Notes under the pieces: model-generated
Seen by the model: the letters and a program-made list of their open reading frames with translations, nothing else
What the model was told of the DNA's origin: nothing
The model's database searches: none
Part shown: in pieces, positions 26,282 to 34,927 of the stretch
Position numbering within the stretch: position 1 is the first letter of the stretch
How the letters are laid out: each line of letters starts with the position of its first letter
Origin: Verrucomicrobiota bacterium
GTDB lineage: Bacteria > Verrucomicrobiota > Verrucomicrobiia > Limisphaerales > UBA1319
Reading direction: 5' to 3'
Length of the DNA: 56,580 nucleotides
NCBI GenBank assembly: GCA_022709905.1
Contig: JAKLHY010000050.1
Coordinates: 1 to 56,580, forward strand
Program-made: the position numbers and the translations under genes

Positions 26282-26853
26282 ATGCCAATTTTAGGGTGGT
26301 TCTGGATGCCTGCGTGCTGGCAAACTTCGGCTTGTGCGATTTGTTCTTGACGCTGGCGGAAACACCACGGCTTTACCAACCGATGTGGAGCGGGGAAATC
26401 TTGGATGAAGCCCAGCGCACTCAGACAGGCAAACTGGGATGGCCAGAAGAGTTGGCGAAGTCGTGGCGAGAGGCGGTGGAGTCGGCATTTCCCGAAGCGA
26501 TGGTAAACGGGGAGGAATCGTTACTGTCGGTCTGCACCAATCACGAGAAGGATCGCCATGTGCTGGCGACAGCGGTTCGTGGCCATGCTGAATTGATCGT
26601 TACAAGCAACCTGAAACATTTCCCACCAGAAAGCCTCAAGCCATGGGATGTGAACGCGTGTTACCCGGCGGATTATCTCATCACATTGTATTCGCTGAAT
26701 TCAGGGCTGGTGTTGGCCCGGTTGGAGGAGATTGCGCGGAAGCGCAAGCGCACGCCAGAAGCACACTTGGCTTATCTCGGGAAGAGCGTGCCAGCCTTGG
26801 CAGCACACGTGGCCGAGGCCGTCGGATGGGAGTTGCCTGAAGGTGAGTTTTGA
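26278..26853 (+). CDS. PIN-domain ribonuclease toxin
   Basis: The 191-residue product begins with VVLDACVLANF (first acidic PIN residue) and has a later acidic-rich ILDEAQRT and DRHVLATAVRGHAELIVTSN, where PIN proteins keep the remaining metal-binding Asp residues. This combination, including a C-terminal YLGKSVPALAAHVAE helix, is seen in PIN toxins paired with excisionase-type antitoxins. PIN toxins cleave RNA. The start overlaps the HTH gene by ATGA. It sits just before the left 29-bp repeat that brackets Wadjet. Confidence 0.82.
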   Translation: MNANFRVVLDACVLANFGLCDLFLTLAETPRLYQPMWSGEILDEAQRTQTGKLGWPEELAKSWREAVESAFPEAMVNGEESLLSVCTNHEKDRHVLATAVRGHAELIVTSNLKHFPPESLKPWDVNACYPADYLITLYSLNSGLVLARLEEIARKRKRTPEAHLAYLGKSVPALAAHVAEAVGWELPEGEF

Positions 26854-26875
26854 GAGCTTCGAATGGGATTCGTAG

Positions 26876-26904
26876 TGTGCCTAAAAGTGTGCTTACCCGA
26901 GTTA
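26876..26904 (+). repeat. 29-bp direct repeat, left copy, flanking Wadjet
   Basis: The 29 bases here (starting TGTGCCTAAAAGTGTGCTTA) match 34465-34493 at 27 of 29 positions in the same orientation. The two copies bracket the jetABCD operon plus the broken second CcbP-like gene. The core TGTGYCTAAAA occurs again in imperfect form just before the right copy (34442-34463). Possible recombination or attachment site; no integrase gene is present. Confidence 0.6.
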
Positions 26905-26912
26905 AGCGTTCG

Positions 26913-27227
26913 ATGAAAAACCGTTCCAAGAGTGTGGCAAAGCTCATGGGTTTCATGGTGGCCATAGGTGTTTTTGCTTACCGCTCGGCCGTCACTGGTC
27001 AACCAGAACGGATCAAAGTCGAAATTAATTTGCGGGAGCCACTGGTTCTACCTGCGGAGGCGCGTCCGGCACGGACGCTGCTAATCAGCAAAATTAGGGG
27101 AAAACCAGCCGTGTCAGAATTCTCGGTCCAGGCGATTGCCTTGAAGGAGGCATTTGCCGAAAAATCCGCGCTGCACGAACGCACCGGCAACCAACGATCC
27201 GCGATTTCTTTTATCCATGGGCCATGA
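26913..27227 (+). CDS. Doubtful small protein with a possible signal peptide
   Basis: From ATG 26913 a 104-residue frame runs with a basic start and hydrophobic stretch (KLMGFMVAIGVFAYRSAV), then KVEINLREPLVLPAEARPAR. It could be a small exported protein between the PIN toxin and JetA. There is no clear Shine-Dalgarno run, and the 5' part overlaps the region of the 29-bp repeat. I do not recognise it; it may be non-coding. Confidence 0.25.
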   Translation: MKNRSKSVAKLMGFMVAIGVFAYRSAVTGQPERIKVEINLREPLVLPAEARPARTLLISKIRGKPAVSEFSVQAIALKEAFAEKSALHERTGNQRSAISFIHGP

Positions 27228-27388
27228 CTTCGGTGTCTCGGCATCCAAATTGCAGAAAATCAGCCACTACGACCAGGCAGCCTTAACATAAACCCACCTT
27301 GTATTCACCACTTTGGGACTCTGGGACTTGATTCAATCTGCTGATTTTGTTTCGCTGAAGTTTCGGCAATTTGGCATACTCGTTGAAG

Positions 27389-28840
27389 ATGAGTTCGCTG
27401 GCGATTGAATTATTCCGGGAAGTGCGCCCGGGGCTGTTCCGAGTCCTCGCGGGTCCGAATGCAAGGACGTACGTTGATGTGCTTGATGCCTTGGAGCTTG
27501 AATCAACCCATCGCCATGAGGGTATGAGCCGCGAAGAGGCCCTGGCCATTGTTGTGGATGTTTTGGAACAGCATCCCGATTTTTTGCCCGATCAGGAAGA
27601 AATGGGCGCTGAAGAGGCTGGTGAATTTGTGGCCCTGCCCCCAAAGGAGTTCGCCCGGCGAGTGCTTGATTATCTCGCGCGCAAGGATGTTGGCTGGGTT
27701 GAGGATGTTCAACTGCCAGATTGGCAGCGTCGTATCCAATTTGATGCCCATGGGGCAATCTTACTGGACGCGCTGCGGCGCATCGCCCGTCCGGACGCGG
27801 CCGTTTTCACCGATCCGTTCGTGGGAGTGTGTGCAACCCTAGCTAATGTGGACGCCTTTGCCAAAGAGCCTTTCAGCCATCTGGAGAATTGCCTGAAGGG
27901 CGCGATGGACGGATTGCGCGAGCTCCGAGGCATGGGGAAAAGCATCGAGCGATTCATCCGGCGCCAGTTGGAAGCTCGCACGTTGGGAGAGAGTTATGCG
28001 GTCGTCTTTGATCAATATTCAGAGCAAGTCGGTCACGAGTGCTACGCCGGACTTGTTCGCGCTCAGCTTCCCGCCCGTCTCGATGCCGCCCGGGAACGGA
28101 TTCGACAAATCCTCGGCGATCCCGATTTGCTGCACAAGATGCAGGCGGAGGTGATGTGCCGGGAAGATTCAGAAGCCGCTCCCGCAATGGCCCGTGTGCG
28201 CACCCATCTGCAAGAGCTCGAAGACAAGCTGGATTTCGTTCAGCCGTTGGCCGATGAGATCGATCATCGGACAGCAGAATTCACGCGACGTTCCCTGGCC
28301 CGCTCGCGATATTTGCAGGAGGTGGTTGGGGAACGCCGCAGCCAGATCAAGGAATTCTTTGAAAAGATCAATAGCACTTTTCCCGGCCAGCGTTTGGTGG
28401 ATCTTGAGGAACTGAAGGACTTGCCGCCACTTCTCTTGCCCAACTCCAAACTACTCGCCGGGCGAGATTCGCTCTATGAACCACCCCGGCGATGGACGAT
28501 GGAAGAGAATGCTCCGGTTGACGATGAAATCAGCGAAGCCATGCGCGACCATGCCAAAGCCCAACTGGGCGGCGCGATGCGCAATTCTTTGACCGTCGCT
28601 CGTGCCAACCGTTTCGTTGCCCAACTGGCTGGAGGCAAAGGCACTCGAATTGCCAGCCGTGATCTGCCCATTCGAAACGAGGATGACATGGATGATTTGG
28701 TGGCGTTGCTGCTCCATGCCGAATCCTCGGAGTCGCGCTACCGAATTGAAGTGCCCTCCGCTCATGACGAATCCGGGCCTCCTGAAAAGGATCGCAAACT
28801 CACCTACACCTTTGACCGTTTTTTCATCATCAAGAAATGA
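27389..28840 (+). CDS. jetA: Wadjet defence protein JetA
   Basis: First gene of a four-gene Wadjet operon. ATG 27389 is preferred to a TTG at 27371 and gives 483 residues starting MSSLAIELFREVRPGLFRVL. The body is mostly helical with a winged-helix-like N-terminal half (YVDVLDALE, REEALAIVVDVLEQHPDF) and a long coiled region (QELEDKLDFVQPLADEID, SRYLQEVVGERRSQIKEFFE), consistent with the kleisin-like JetA that closes the JetC ring. Family knowledge: JetABC is an SMC motor that extrudes DNA loops and, with JetD, cuts closed circular plasmids. The identification rests on this gene order plus the SMC and Toprim genes downstream. It overlaps jetB by ATGA. Confidence 0.82.
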   Translation: MSSLAIELFREVRPGLFRVLAGPNARTYVDVLDALELESTHRHEGMSREEALAIVVDVLEQHPDFLPDQEEMGAEEAGEFVALPPKEFARRVLDYLARKDVGWVEDVQLPDWQRRIQFDAHGAILLDALRRIARPDAAVFTDPFVGVCATLANVDAFAKEPFSHLENCLKGAMDGLRELRGMGKSIERFIRRQLEARTLGESYAVVFDQYSEQVGHECYAGLVRAQLPARLDAARERIRQILGDPDLLHKMQAEVMCREDSEAAPAMARVRTHLQELEDKLDFVQPLADEIDHRTAEFTRRSLARSRYLQEVVGERRSQIKEFFEKINSTFPGQRLVDLEELKDLPPLLLPNSKLLAGRDSLYEPPRRWTMEENAPVDDEISEAMRDHAKAQLGGAMRNSLTVARANRFVAQLAGGKGTRIASRDLPIRNEDDMDDLVALLLHAESSESRYRIEVPSAHDESGPPEKDRKLTYTFDRFFIIKK

Positions 28841-29496
28841 ACAGCGATATTAATCCCCCAACTCCGGCACCGCTGCTGCGCCTAACCGATTCGGATCGCG
28901 TTTGCTTGGGTGAGGCGTTGCAGGCACTGTTGGCCCATGGGTCCATCCTCGGCCTCGAATCAGGCGACGGCGTTCTTTACGCCTGGTCTCGGCAGAACTT
29001 CGATTGGCTTCGTGAAATGGCAGCGCTGATTGGACTCGCTGTGTCGATGGAACACGAGAGTCGGCTCATCCAAGCAGTGCCTGAGCGTCCCGCCTTGACC
29101 CTTAACTTGCGACAGGACGTCACCATCGTGCTGCTCGCCTTGTGGTATGAATACGACACCCAGGTTCGTGATCACGGTGCAGCGCAGGTGACTATGACAG
29201 TGGAACAACTCAATCAACTGCTCAAAGAAAAATTGCTCCCCGACCTCAAAAGTCAGCCCAGCGCCGGTCGGATGCTGGAGATTCTGCGGCAGGCCCAGCG
29301 CTTCAATCTAATCAGGTTTGAACCAACCCAACCTTTTCAGCAATCACGGATTGAAGTTCTAAAGACCCTGCCGCGGGTGATTCAATTCAATGAGATCGCC
29401 GAGTGGACGCGAACAGCGGATTTGCACAAAAACCCGTCAGCAGCCCTATCAGCCGTCGGCGAAAACGGGGGTGAAGTGGAGGACGTCGAGCCATGA
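28837..29496 (+). CDS. jetB: Wadjet defence protein JetB (DUF4194-like)
   Basis: The 219-residue protein matches the small winged-helix (KITE-like) JetB component: SDRVCLGEALQALLAHGSIL near the start, ALTLNLRQDVTIVLLALWYE in the middle (typical of DUF4194), and TVEQLNQLLKEKLLPDL after it. JetB binds the JetA kleisin and the JetC heads. It overlaps jetA and jetC by ATGA at each end, so the three are translationally coupled and likely made in fixed ratio. Confidence 0.83.
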   Translation: MNSDINPPTPAPLLRLTDSDRVCLGEALQALLAHGSILGLESGDGVLYAWSRQNFDWLREMAALIGLAVSMEHESRLIQAVPERPALTLNLRQDVTIVLLALWYEYDTQVRDHGAAQVTMTVEQLNQLLKEKLLPDLKSQPSAGRMLEILRQAQRFNLIRFEPTQPFQQSRIEVLKTLPRVIQFNEIAEWTRTADLHKNPSAALSAVGENGGEVEDVEP

Positions 29497-32400
29497 GCCG
29501 CGCCATCAAGCTGACTCGCATCCACGCCATCAATTGGTATGGCTACAACGATTCACTGCCAATCGAGGGTAATCTCCTCCTTGCCGGTGTCACCGGCTCG
29601 GGAAAATCCGTGTTGATGGACCTGATCATGACGGTGCTGGTCGGGACGGATACGGCCCATCGTCATTTCAACCGCTCCGCTACGGGCGGTCAGTCAGACC
29701 GCACGGTCAAGAGCTACTGTTTGCTCGACACCAAACGGGAAGAAAACGGCGTCGAGCAATACCTCCGTTCATCGGCGATCACCTATATCGCCCTGGAATT
29801 CTCCTGGCCGCACAAGGCGACGGATGAAGAGCGGATCGAGACGTGGGGGCTGCGCATTGAATTTCGAAACACGGCGGAAAATCAAGGCCACATCAAGCCG
29901 TTTGTTGTGTATGGCCCGCTGGAAAAGGCAGATTTTTTGGATGCCGAACGCCGACCGCTGGAGGCGGTCGAGTTCAAGCATCTGGTGGAGAAGAGTCGCG
30001 ACGGAAGATTGTTCGAAACGCAAGATCAATACCTGAGAGACATGGCGATTGACCAGCACCTGAATTTCAATCGGGCAGTGCTTAGCTCGCTTTTGCCCCA
30101 GGCGATGTCTTTCACCAACTTGAAGAGCTTCGACGAATTCTGCCGCCGTTTCATCTTGCCGGACGACAAATTGAACGTGGCCGACGTAGTTGCCAGTTAC
30201 CGCAATTTCAAGGCCTACGAAAACGACCTGCGCGCCTTGTTCGATCAACAAAGCCGTTTGGAAAACATCAGGGATCTGCATCGGGAGCACACGGCTGCCG
30301 CGCGTGACCGTGTGGTGGCGCGCTGGCTCTCCTCCGAACTTGCCCACCAACATGCCGCCAATCGGGTTCGTGAACACGAGGAACACCTGCAAAACGAACG
30401 AACGGCATTTGCGGAGGAAGAGGCCCGTATCGGCGAATTGGACAGGCTCATTGGTGAACGTAAAAGCCGCATCAAAAGCGAAGAGGCTGCTTTGAAAGCC
30501 TTGCCCGGTGGCGACCTTTATCTTGAATTGCAGGAACAAAAGAAACGGCTGGTCGCAGAGAGTAGCCGGCTAAGGGATGTAGGAAACACGGTTGATTCGG
30601 CCCTTAGAAACCGCGTCCAAAAGGCTCGCCAGTGGCTGAAGGAGGTACAAACCGCGCCCTTATCCGAACCCATGGACACGGCCCCCATGGAGGCCGCCAT
30701 CAAGAAACTCGAAGGTTGCGCCAAGGAGCAAACTGAGCCGTCTCTGGCAGGCATTGGCAGTGGGGCCGGCGACCTGAAAGCTGCGCTGAGCCGCGCGATT
30801 GGCCCGACGGAGCGCAAACTCCGGGACATTCGCGATCAGAAAGGATTGTTACGTGATGAAGTGACCTTGCTGGCGAACGGGCAATTGCCCTTTCCCACGA
30901 CGGTCCTCAACATCCTGAATCAGAACCTGCCAGCCGGAGGCCGTACTCCGCCTGCCCAGCCGCTCTGCAAACTGTGCGAGGTGGCCGACGAGGAGTGGCG
31001 CGCTGCCATCGAGGTCGCGTTCAATCGAAAATTCGCCATTGTCGTAAGCGACGCCGACTACCCGGCAGCGGTCAAAATCTATCAAGGGCTTCAAGCCGAG
31101 TCACCGCGGGAATCGCTGATTCATCCGGGCAAGGCGCTGCGTTTGGCACGCCCAGTAAAGCCCGGTTCGCTGGCGGAGAAATTGCGGGCCGAGCATCCTG
31201 TTGCCCGAGCCATCGTCAGCAACCTCTTCGGGGAATTGATGTGCGTCCAGCATGTTGACGATTTGTCGAACCAAGATTTTGCCATTCACAAAGACGGCTT
31301 CATGACTCGCGGCGCATTTGTCGAGCGGCGGCGGTATTACGACGGGATGCCGTTCGTTGGTCTGCGCGGATTGGAAAAACAACTGGCTCTCAAGCGTGGT
31401 CTGCTGGCCGATGTTGAGTCCCAGGAACGCCAACTGGCTCCCGTGGTCAACGCGATTCAGGGCATCATCGACCATGCGATCGAGTTCATACCCGCTCATG
31501 CCTCGCTGGTTGGCGACTTGCGGGAGGCGCAACGGCTTCCCGACGTAGAGGCTCAGCTGAAACAAGTGCTTGCCCGCCTGAATTCTATCGACCGGGGTAG
31601 CTTTGAAGAAAAGGAAAAGCAACTGGCTGCTCTCAACTCGGAATTGACGACTTGGGAAACGGAGCAGCGCAGGCTGCTTCAAAGTCAAAAACGAGGCGAT
31701 ATCAAACGGCTCGAAAACGAGTTGCATGCGGCGAGAGAGCGGGAAACATCGACCTTGCGTGCCTTTGAACGGCTTAAACAGGACATCGAAGATATATCCG
31801 TTCATGCCACCCGCTTGAACGAATGGCGCGCCGAAATCACGTCCACGTTTCCAAGCCTCGATGCCGCCGCCAGCGAGTTTGGCCGGCTGGAACGTGAGGC
31901 AGACAAGCAGGCCGAGGTGGGGTGGGAGAAACTGAAGGCCGCGCGACACGAGTTGGCTTTGGCTTACCGAAAGTTCGAAGATCTCACTCCCGAATATCCT
32001 TCCAACGAGCCGTGGACCAAGTTGCTGAGCCAAATTGCCGAGGCGAACATTCCCGATTATAAGACCAAAGCGGAAGCCGAACGCAAACGTTGGGAACAAC
32101 TCTTCCGCAGCAACGTTCTCCAGCGGATGGACCAGGCCCTGCGACGGGTGAATGACACAATTGTGTTGCTCAACGACCACCTAAAGCAACCCATTGGCAA
32201 TGACCGTTATCAGATCGAGCGCCGGCAGAACCCTGACTTTCGGCTGTATCGCCAACTCATCGATCTGAACTCGCAATTTCAGGACGACGGACTGTTCTAC
32301 CAGGCTGTGCAGGGGCAACTGCAAGACGCGTTGGATCACTTTTTGAGTGTCTTGACGAGCGAACAGGACAGCGCCGAAGCCGCGCACCTTTTGGACTACC

Positions 32401-32855
32401 GGCAATATTTCGATTACGACCTCCTCGTTTGGGACTCGCGTGATGCCCAGTCAACGCCGGTGAGCGTGGACAAGCAGAGCGGAAAGATGAGCGGTGGCGA
32501 AAACCAGTCGCCCTACTTCGTGGCTATCCTGGCAAGTTACCTGCGCGCCTACAAACGTCACGAACGTCGATGGAATGACCCCTCGCTTGCGCTGGTGCCC
32601 ATCGATGAAGCCTTTTCCAAAATGGATACGGGACGGATCAAGGATTGTATCGAGGCCATCAAGGCCCTGGACCTTCAAGGGTCCTTCTCGATGAGCACCG
32701 GCAACGTCCCGGCCGCATTCAGCTTGTGTGACCAACTGATTGTTGTCTCCCGCCACGAGGAACGCCGCGGCAACCGGCCTCATATCCGGAATGTTCCCGT
32801 GAATATACTCCGGGACTCGGAGGAAGGACGTGAGTGGATGAATGAGCACGCCTGA
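29493..32855 (+). CDS. jetC: Wadjet defence protein JetC (SMC-like ATPase)
   Basis: The 1120-residue product has the SMC layout. The N-terminal head carries Walker A GVTGSGKSVLMDLI (residues about 31-44). Two long coiled coils flank a hinge-like middle. The C-terminal head holds the ABC signature KMSGGENQSPYF and Walker B LALVPIDEAFSKMD. The mid-region LIHPGKALRLARPVKPGS resembles other COG4913-type proteins. JetC is the DNA-loop-extruding motor of Wadjet. It overlaps jetB by ATGA and ends three bases before jetD. All ATPase motifs look intact, so the system is likely functional. Confidence 0.88.
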   Translation: MSRAIKLTRIHAINWYGYNDSLPIEGNLLLAGVTGSGKSVLMDLIMTVLVGTDTAHRHFNRSATGGQSDRTVKSYCLLDTKREENGVEQYLRSSAITYIALEFSWPHKATDEERIETWGLRIEFRNTAENQGHIKPFVVYGPLEKADFLDAERRPLEAVEFKHLVEKSRDGRLFETQDQYLRDMAIDQHLNFNRAVLSSLLPQAMSFTNLKSFDEFCRRFILPDDKLNVADVVASYRNFKAYENDLRALFDQQSRLENIRDLHREHTAAARDRVVARWLSSELAHQHAANRVREHEEHLQNERTAFAEEEARIGELDRLIGERKSRIKSEEAALKALPGGDLYLELQEQKKRLVAESSRLRDVGNTVDSALRNRVQKARQWLKEVQTAPLSEPMDTAPMEAAIKKLEGCAKEQTEPSLAGIGSGAGDLKAALSRAIGPTERKLRDIRDQKGLLRDEVTLLANGQLPFPTTVLNILNQNLPAGGRTPPAQPLCKLCEVADEEWRAAIEVAFNRKFAIVVSDADYPAAVKIYQGLQAESPRESLIHPGKALRLARPVKPGSLAEKLRAEHPVARAIVSNLFGELMCVQHVDDLSNQDFAIHKDGFMTRGAFVERRRYYDGMPFVGLRGLEKQLALKRGLLADVESQERQLAPVVNAIQGIIDHAIEFIPAHASLVGDLREAQRLPDVEAQLKQVLARLNSIDRGSFEEKEKQLAALNSELTTWETEQRRLLQSQKRGDIKRLENELHAARERETSTLRAFERLKQDIEDISVHATRLNEWRAEITSTFPSLDAAASEFGRLEREADKQAEVGWEKLKAARHELALAYRKFEDLTPEYPSNEPWTKLLSQIAEANIPDYKTKAEAERKRWEQLFRSNVLQRMDQALRRVNDTIVLLNDHLKQPIGNDRYQIERRQNPDFRLYRQLIDLNSQFQDDGLFYQAVQGQLQDALDHFLSVLTSEQDSAEAAHLLDYRQYFDYDLLVWDSRDAQSTPVSVDKQSGKMSGGENQSPYFVAILASYLRAYKRHERRWNDPSLALVPIDEAFSKMDTGRIKDCIEAIKALDLQGSFSMSTGNVPAAFSLCDQLIVVSRHEERRGNRPHIRNVPVNILRDSEEGREWMNEHA

Positions 32856-32858
32856 GCC

Positions 32859-34103
32859 TTGAAACATCCCTCCCCAGTTCTCCAGAGTCTGGCGCGGCTC
32901 TATGCCGAATCGAAAGCAGGGCGGACGGGCGCTGGCCAGCGTGATTTCCTCGTCGATTTCAAGGAATTGCTGGCCGATGCCGGCTGCCAGGATGGCGATG
33001 ACCGTTCAATGGCTATCCGCCAACTCAAGGACTTAGATGGTTCCCTCCTTTTCCTGGAAGGTCCGCGTCGCGATTCGGATATAATCCACCAGGTGCGGTT
33101 CCCGCCAGCCAATGAGGCGCAACTCTTTTCCTTATTGGAAAGCCCGTCTCCCACCCGCCGGCGGGAACTTCTGGCGAAGCAATTCTCTGCGGCGTCCCGG
33201 TTTGAAGTTCCCGAACGCTGGCGCGAGTTTTGGCGAAACTTTTGTGGTGATTTGGCAGAAGCAGCGTTGCGGGGAAATGCCATCGCTCCCTTCTCCCGTG
33301 ATGATTTACAGGGTAATGCTGAATTATTGGCCGTGGTTCCACGTTTGCTGAAGTGGGAGCAGGAAGGCGAGGAATCGCTATTGCGATTTGCGAGTTGTGT
33401 TCTTACAGGCAATTCGAAGCGCCTGGGAGAACTGGCCGCCGAGGGCGCCGACGGCCGACATTCTGGAAAACTCGGTGCGATCCTGGATCGTGTGACGGGC
33501 GGAAAGCTCCGGTGCATTGAAGATGTCGGCATTTCACAATCGCCAAGGTTCGTTCTTGTTCACGGCCCCTTGCGCCTGCTTCTCCAGGATGAGTGGCTAG
33601 ACCTTGGCAAGCTTCGGGGTCCCGTACGTTTGTCGGATACAGACATAAAACACGCCTCCCGGATCGAGACCGGTGCGCTTCGATGCGTGACGGTGGAAAA
33701 CGAAACCAGCTTTCACGAACTGGCGAAACTGGGATCGGGCGAACTCCTGGTCTGCACCAGTTATCCGGGGTCCGCGACCGTTGCTTTTCTTCAGAAACTC
33801 ACGAGCACACTGGAGTTTTGGCACTTCGGGGACACCGATCCCGAGGGCTTTGATATACTTCGCGACCTGCGCGAGCGCTCCGGCCGGTCGTTCCGTGCAT
33901 TGCACATGAAATGGCGTTCCTGTGCCGCCGGCGAGCCTCTTAAGCCAGCTGAGAGACGACTCCTGCACACGCTTATGGATTCTGAGTCAATGGCAGCAGA
34001 ACGCCCAACCCTCAGTCAAGTGTTAGAAGCTGGAAACAAGGGCAACTTTGAGCAGGAATCGCTGGGGAGGCCCAATCGGAAGAACTGGCCGTTCTACGAT
34101 TGA
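32859..34103 (+). CDS. jetD: Wadjet nuclease JetD (Toprim-fold)
   Basis: No ATG is in place; the frame begins with TTG at 32859, three bases after jetC, giving 414 residues. The N-terminal half (VLQSLARLYAESKAGR, REFWRNFC) fits the DUF3322-like arm. The C-terminal half fits the DUF2220 Toprim nuclease, with Glu in VTVENETSFHEL and DxD in HFGDTDPEGFD, the residues that bind metal in topoisomerase VI-like Toprim domains. JetD is the subunit that cleaves plasmid DNA once JetABC has stalled. Its stop lies about 50 bases before the truncated end of the second CcbP-like gene on the other strand. Confidence 0.85.
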   Translation: MKHPSPVLQSLARLYAESKAGRTGAGQRDFLVDFKELLADAGCQDGDDRSMAIRQLKDLDGSLLFLEGPRRDSDIIHQVRFPPANEAQLFSLLESPSPTRRRELLAKQFSAASRFEVPERWREFWRNFCGDLAEAALRGNAIAPFSRDDLQGNAELLAVVPRLLKWEQEGEESLLRFASCVLTGNSKRLGELAAEGADGRHSGKLGAILDRVTGGKLRCIEDVGISQSPRFVLVHGPLRLLLQDEWLDLGKLRGPVRLSDTDIKHASRIETGALRCVTVENETSFHELAKLGSGELLVCTSYPGSATVAFLQKLTSTLEFWHFGDTDPEGFDILRDLRERSGRSFRALHMKWRSCAAGEPLKPAERRLLHTLMDSESMAAERPTLSQVLEAGNKGNFEQESLGRPNRKNWPFYD

Positions 34104-34153
34104 ATGAATCTTTCGACTTTCCTCTACCTTCATCTGACCTTTCTTCTTTGCCT

Positions 34154-34400
34154 GTAAGTTACCTTGACTTCATGGATGACAGTCCTCCGAGTCCGCAAGG
34201 CCCAGAACCTCGATTTCCTGCCCGACGCGCAAGGGCGAGCTGGCCTTTTTGCTGATGCATCTGGCTTTCAATGGAAATTTGAGAACGCTCTCCAGATAGC
34301 AATGCCAGCGCATTGCTCGTTCGGATTCATCGTAGGCGTCTTCGATGATTTCCATTTCGATGCGCTCTTCTCGATCCTTATCAATTCGCCGGCGTGCCAT
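34154..34400 (-). pseudogene. CcbP-like calcium-binding gene, truncated and frameshifted, copy 2
   Basis: From ATG 34400 the frame reads RRRIDKDREERIEMEI, DAYDESERAMRWHCYLES, KKASSPLRVGQEIEVLG and stops at 34170 after SEDCHP. It is closely similar in DNA and protein to copy 1 (22290-22659). A one-base insertion near 34174 causes the early stop. Homology to copy 1 continues to about 34154, then ends abruptly, with the C-terminal third missing. So this copy lacks the 3' end while copy 1 has it, and copy 1 has a different frameshift. The break lies beside jetD's stop. Confidence 0.72.
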
Positions 34401-34760
34401 GTGAACAATCGGGAAATTACGCCTCCCATGGCCCCTTAAGGGTGTGCCTAAAACTGTGCCTAACTGTGTCTAAAAGTGTGCTTAACCGAGTTACGTCGAA
34501 TTTTGACGGTGTACGCGCAAATTGTGCTGGAGTAGTCACTTGGAATCAGTTAAAAAAGCCCCGATTTGAGCATAAAAAGGCCCGAGTCCGACCTCCGGCA
34601 TAATTAACGACTGCACAGCCGTTTGTTGGTTCGATTCGCTTCGCATAACCCTTGCGATCGATTCTTGATCCGACCGCTTTTAATTCTGCGCTCACGCTCA
34701 GATCAGCACTGCATTTTATTGCTTGCACTTCCATATAATCCCTTTATATCCACTTTTTTA
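34401..34760. other. Non-coding right flank of the Wadjet island
   Basis: Upstream of the broken CcbP-like copy, this stretch holds the right 29-bp repeat and related short TGTGYCTAAAA motifs at 34442-34493, then becomes AT-rich toward 34760. I found no gene in it. Confidence 0.4.
34465..34493 (+). repeat. 29-bp direct repeat, right copy, flanking Wadjet
   Basis: Partner of the copy at 26876-26904, with two mismatches. Immediately before it, at 34442-34463, are imperfect repeats of its first half, so the right side looks like a small degenerate array. Confidence 0.6.
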
Positions 34761-34889
34761 ATGAAGCTATTTGTTTCTATTGCATTACTTTTAATTACTC
34801 TATGTCTTGGATGTGAAACGAGACAAATTCTGGACCAGGCAAAAGGCAAACTCGATAGCACGATTGGAGAGGCCAAACTACGTCAGTAG
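34761..34889 (+). CDS. Tiny lipoprotein, 42 residues
   Basis: From ATG 34761 the product starts MKLFVSIALLLITLCLGCET. It has a basic start, a hydrophobic core and a lipobox LCLGC with Cys at residue 18, so it should be lipid-modified and anchored in a membrane. The remaining 24 residues (TRQILDQAKGKLDSTIGEAK) form a charged amphipathic helix. This form is typical of entericidin-like or other small bacterial lipoproteins. The region before it is AT-rich. No Shine-Dalgarno run is obvious and the length is small, so the call is moderate. Confidence 0.5.
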   Translation: MKLFVSIALLLITLCLGCETRQILDQAKGKLDSTIGEAKLRQ

Positions 34890-34927
34890 GCTATTGATGT
34901 AATGGACAAATATAGAAATAACGAAAA

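Noticed and set aside
31101..32180. Minus-strand open frame of 359 codons inside jetC
   Set aside because: It is antisense to intact SMC coil and head sequence with no recognisable protein features.
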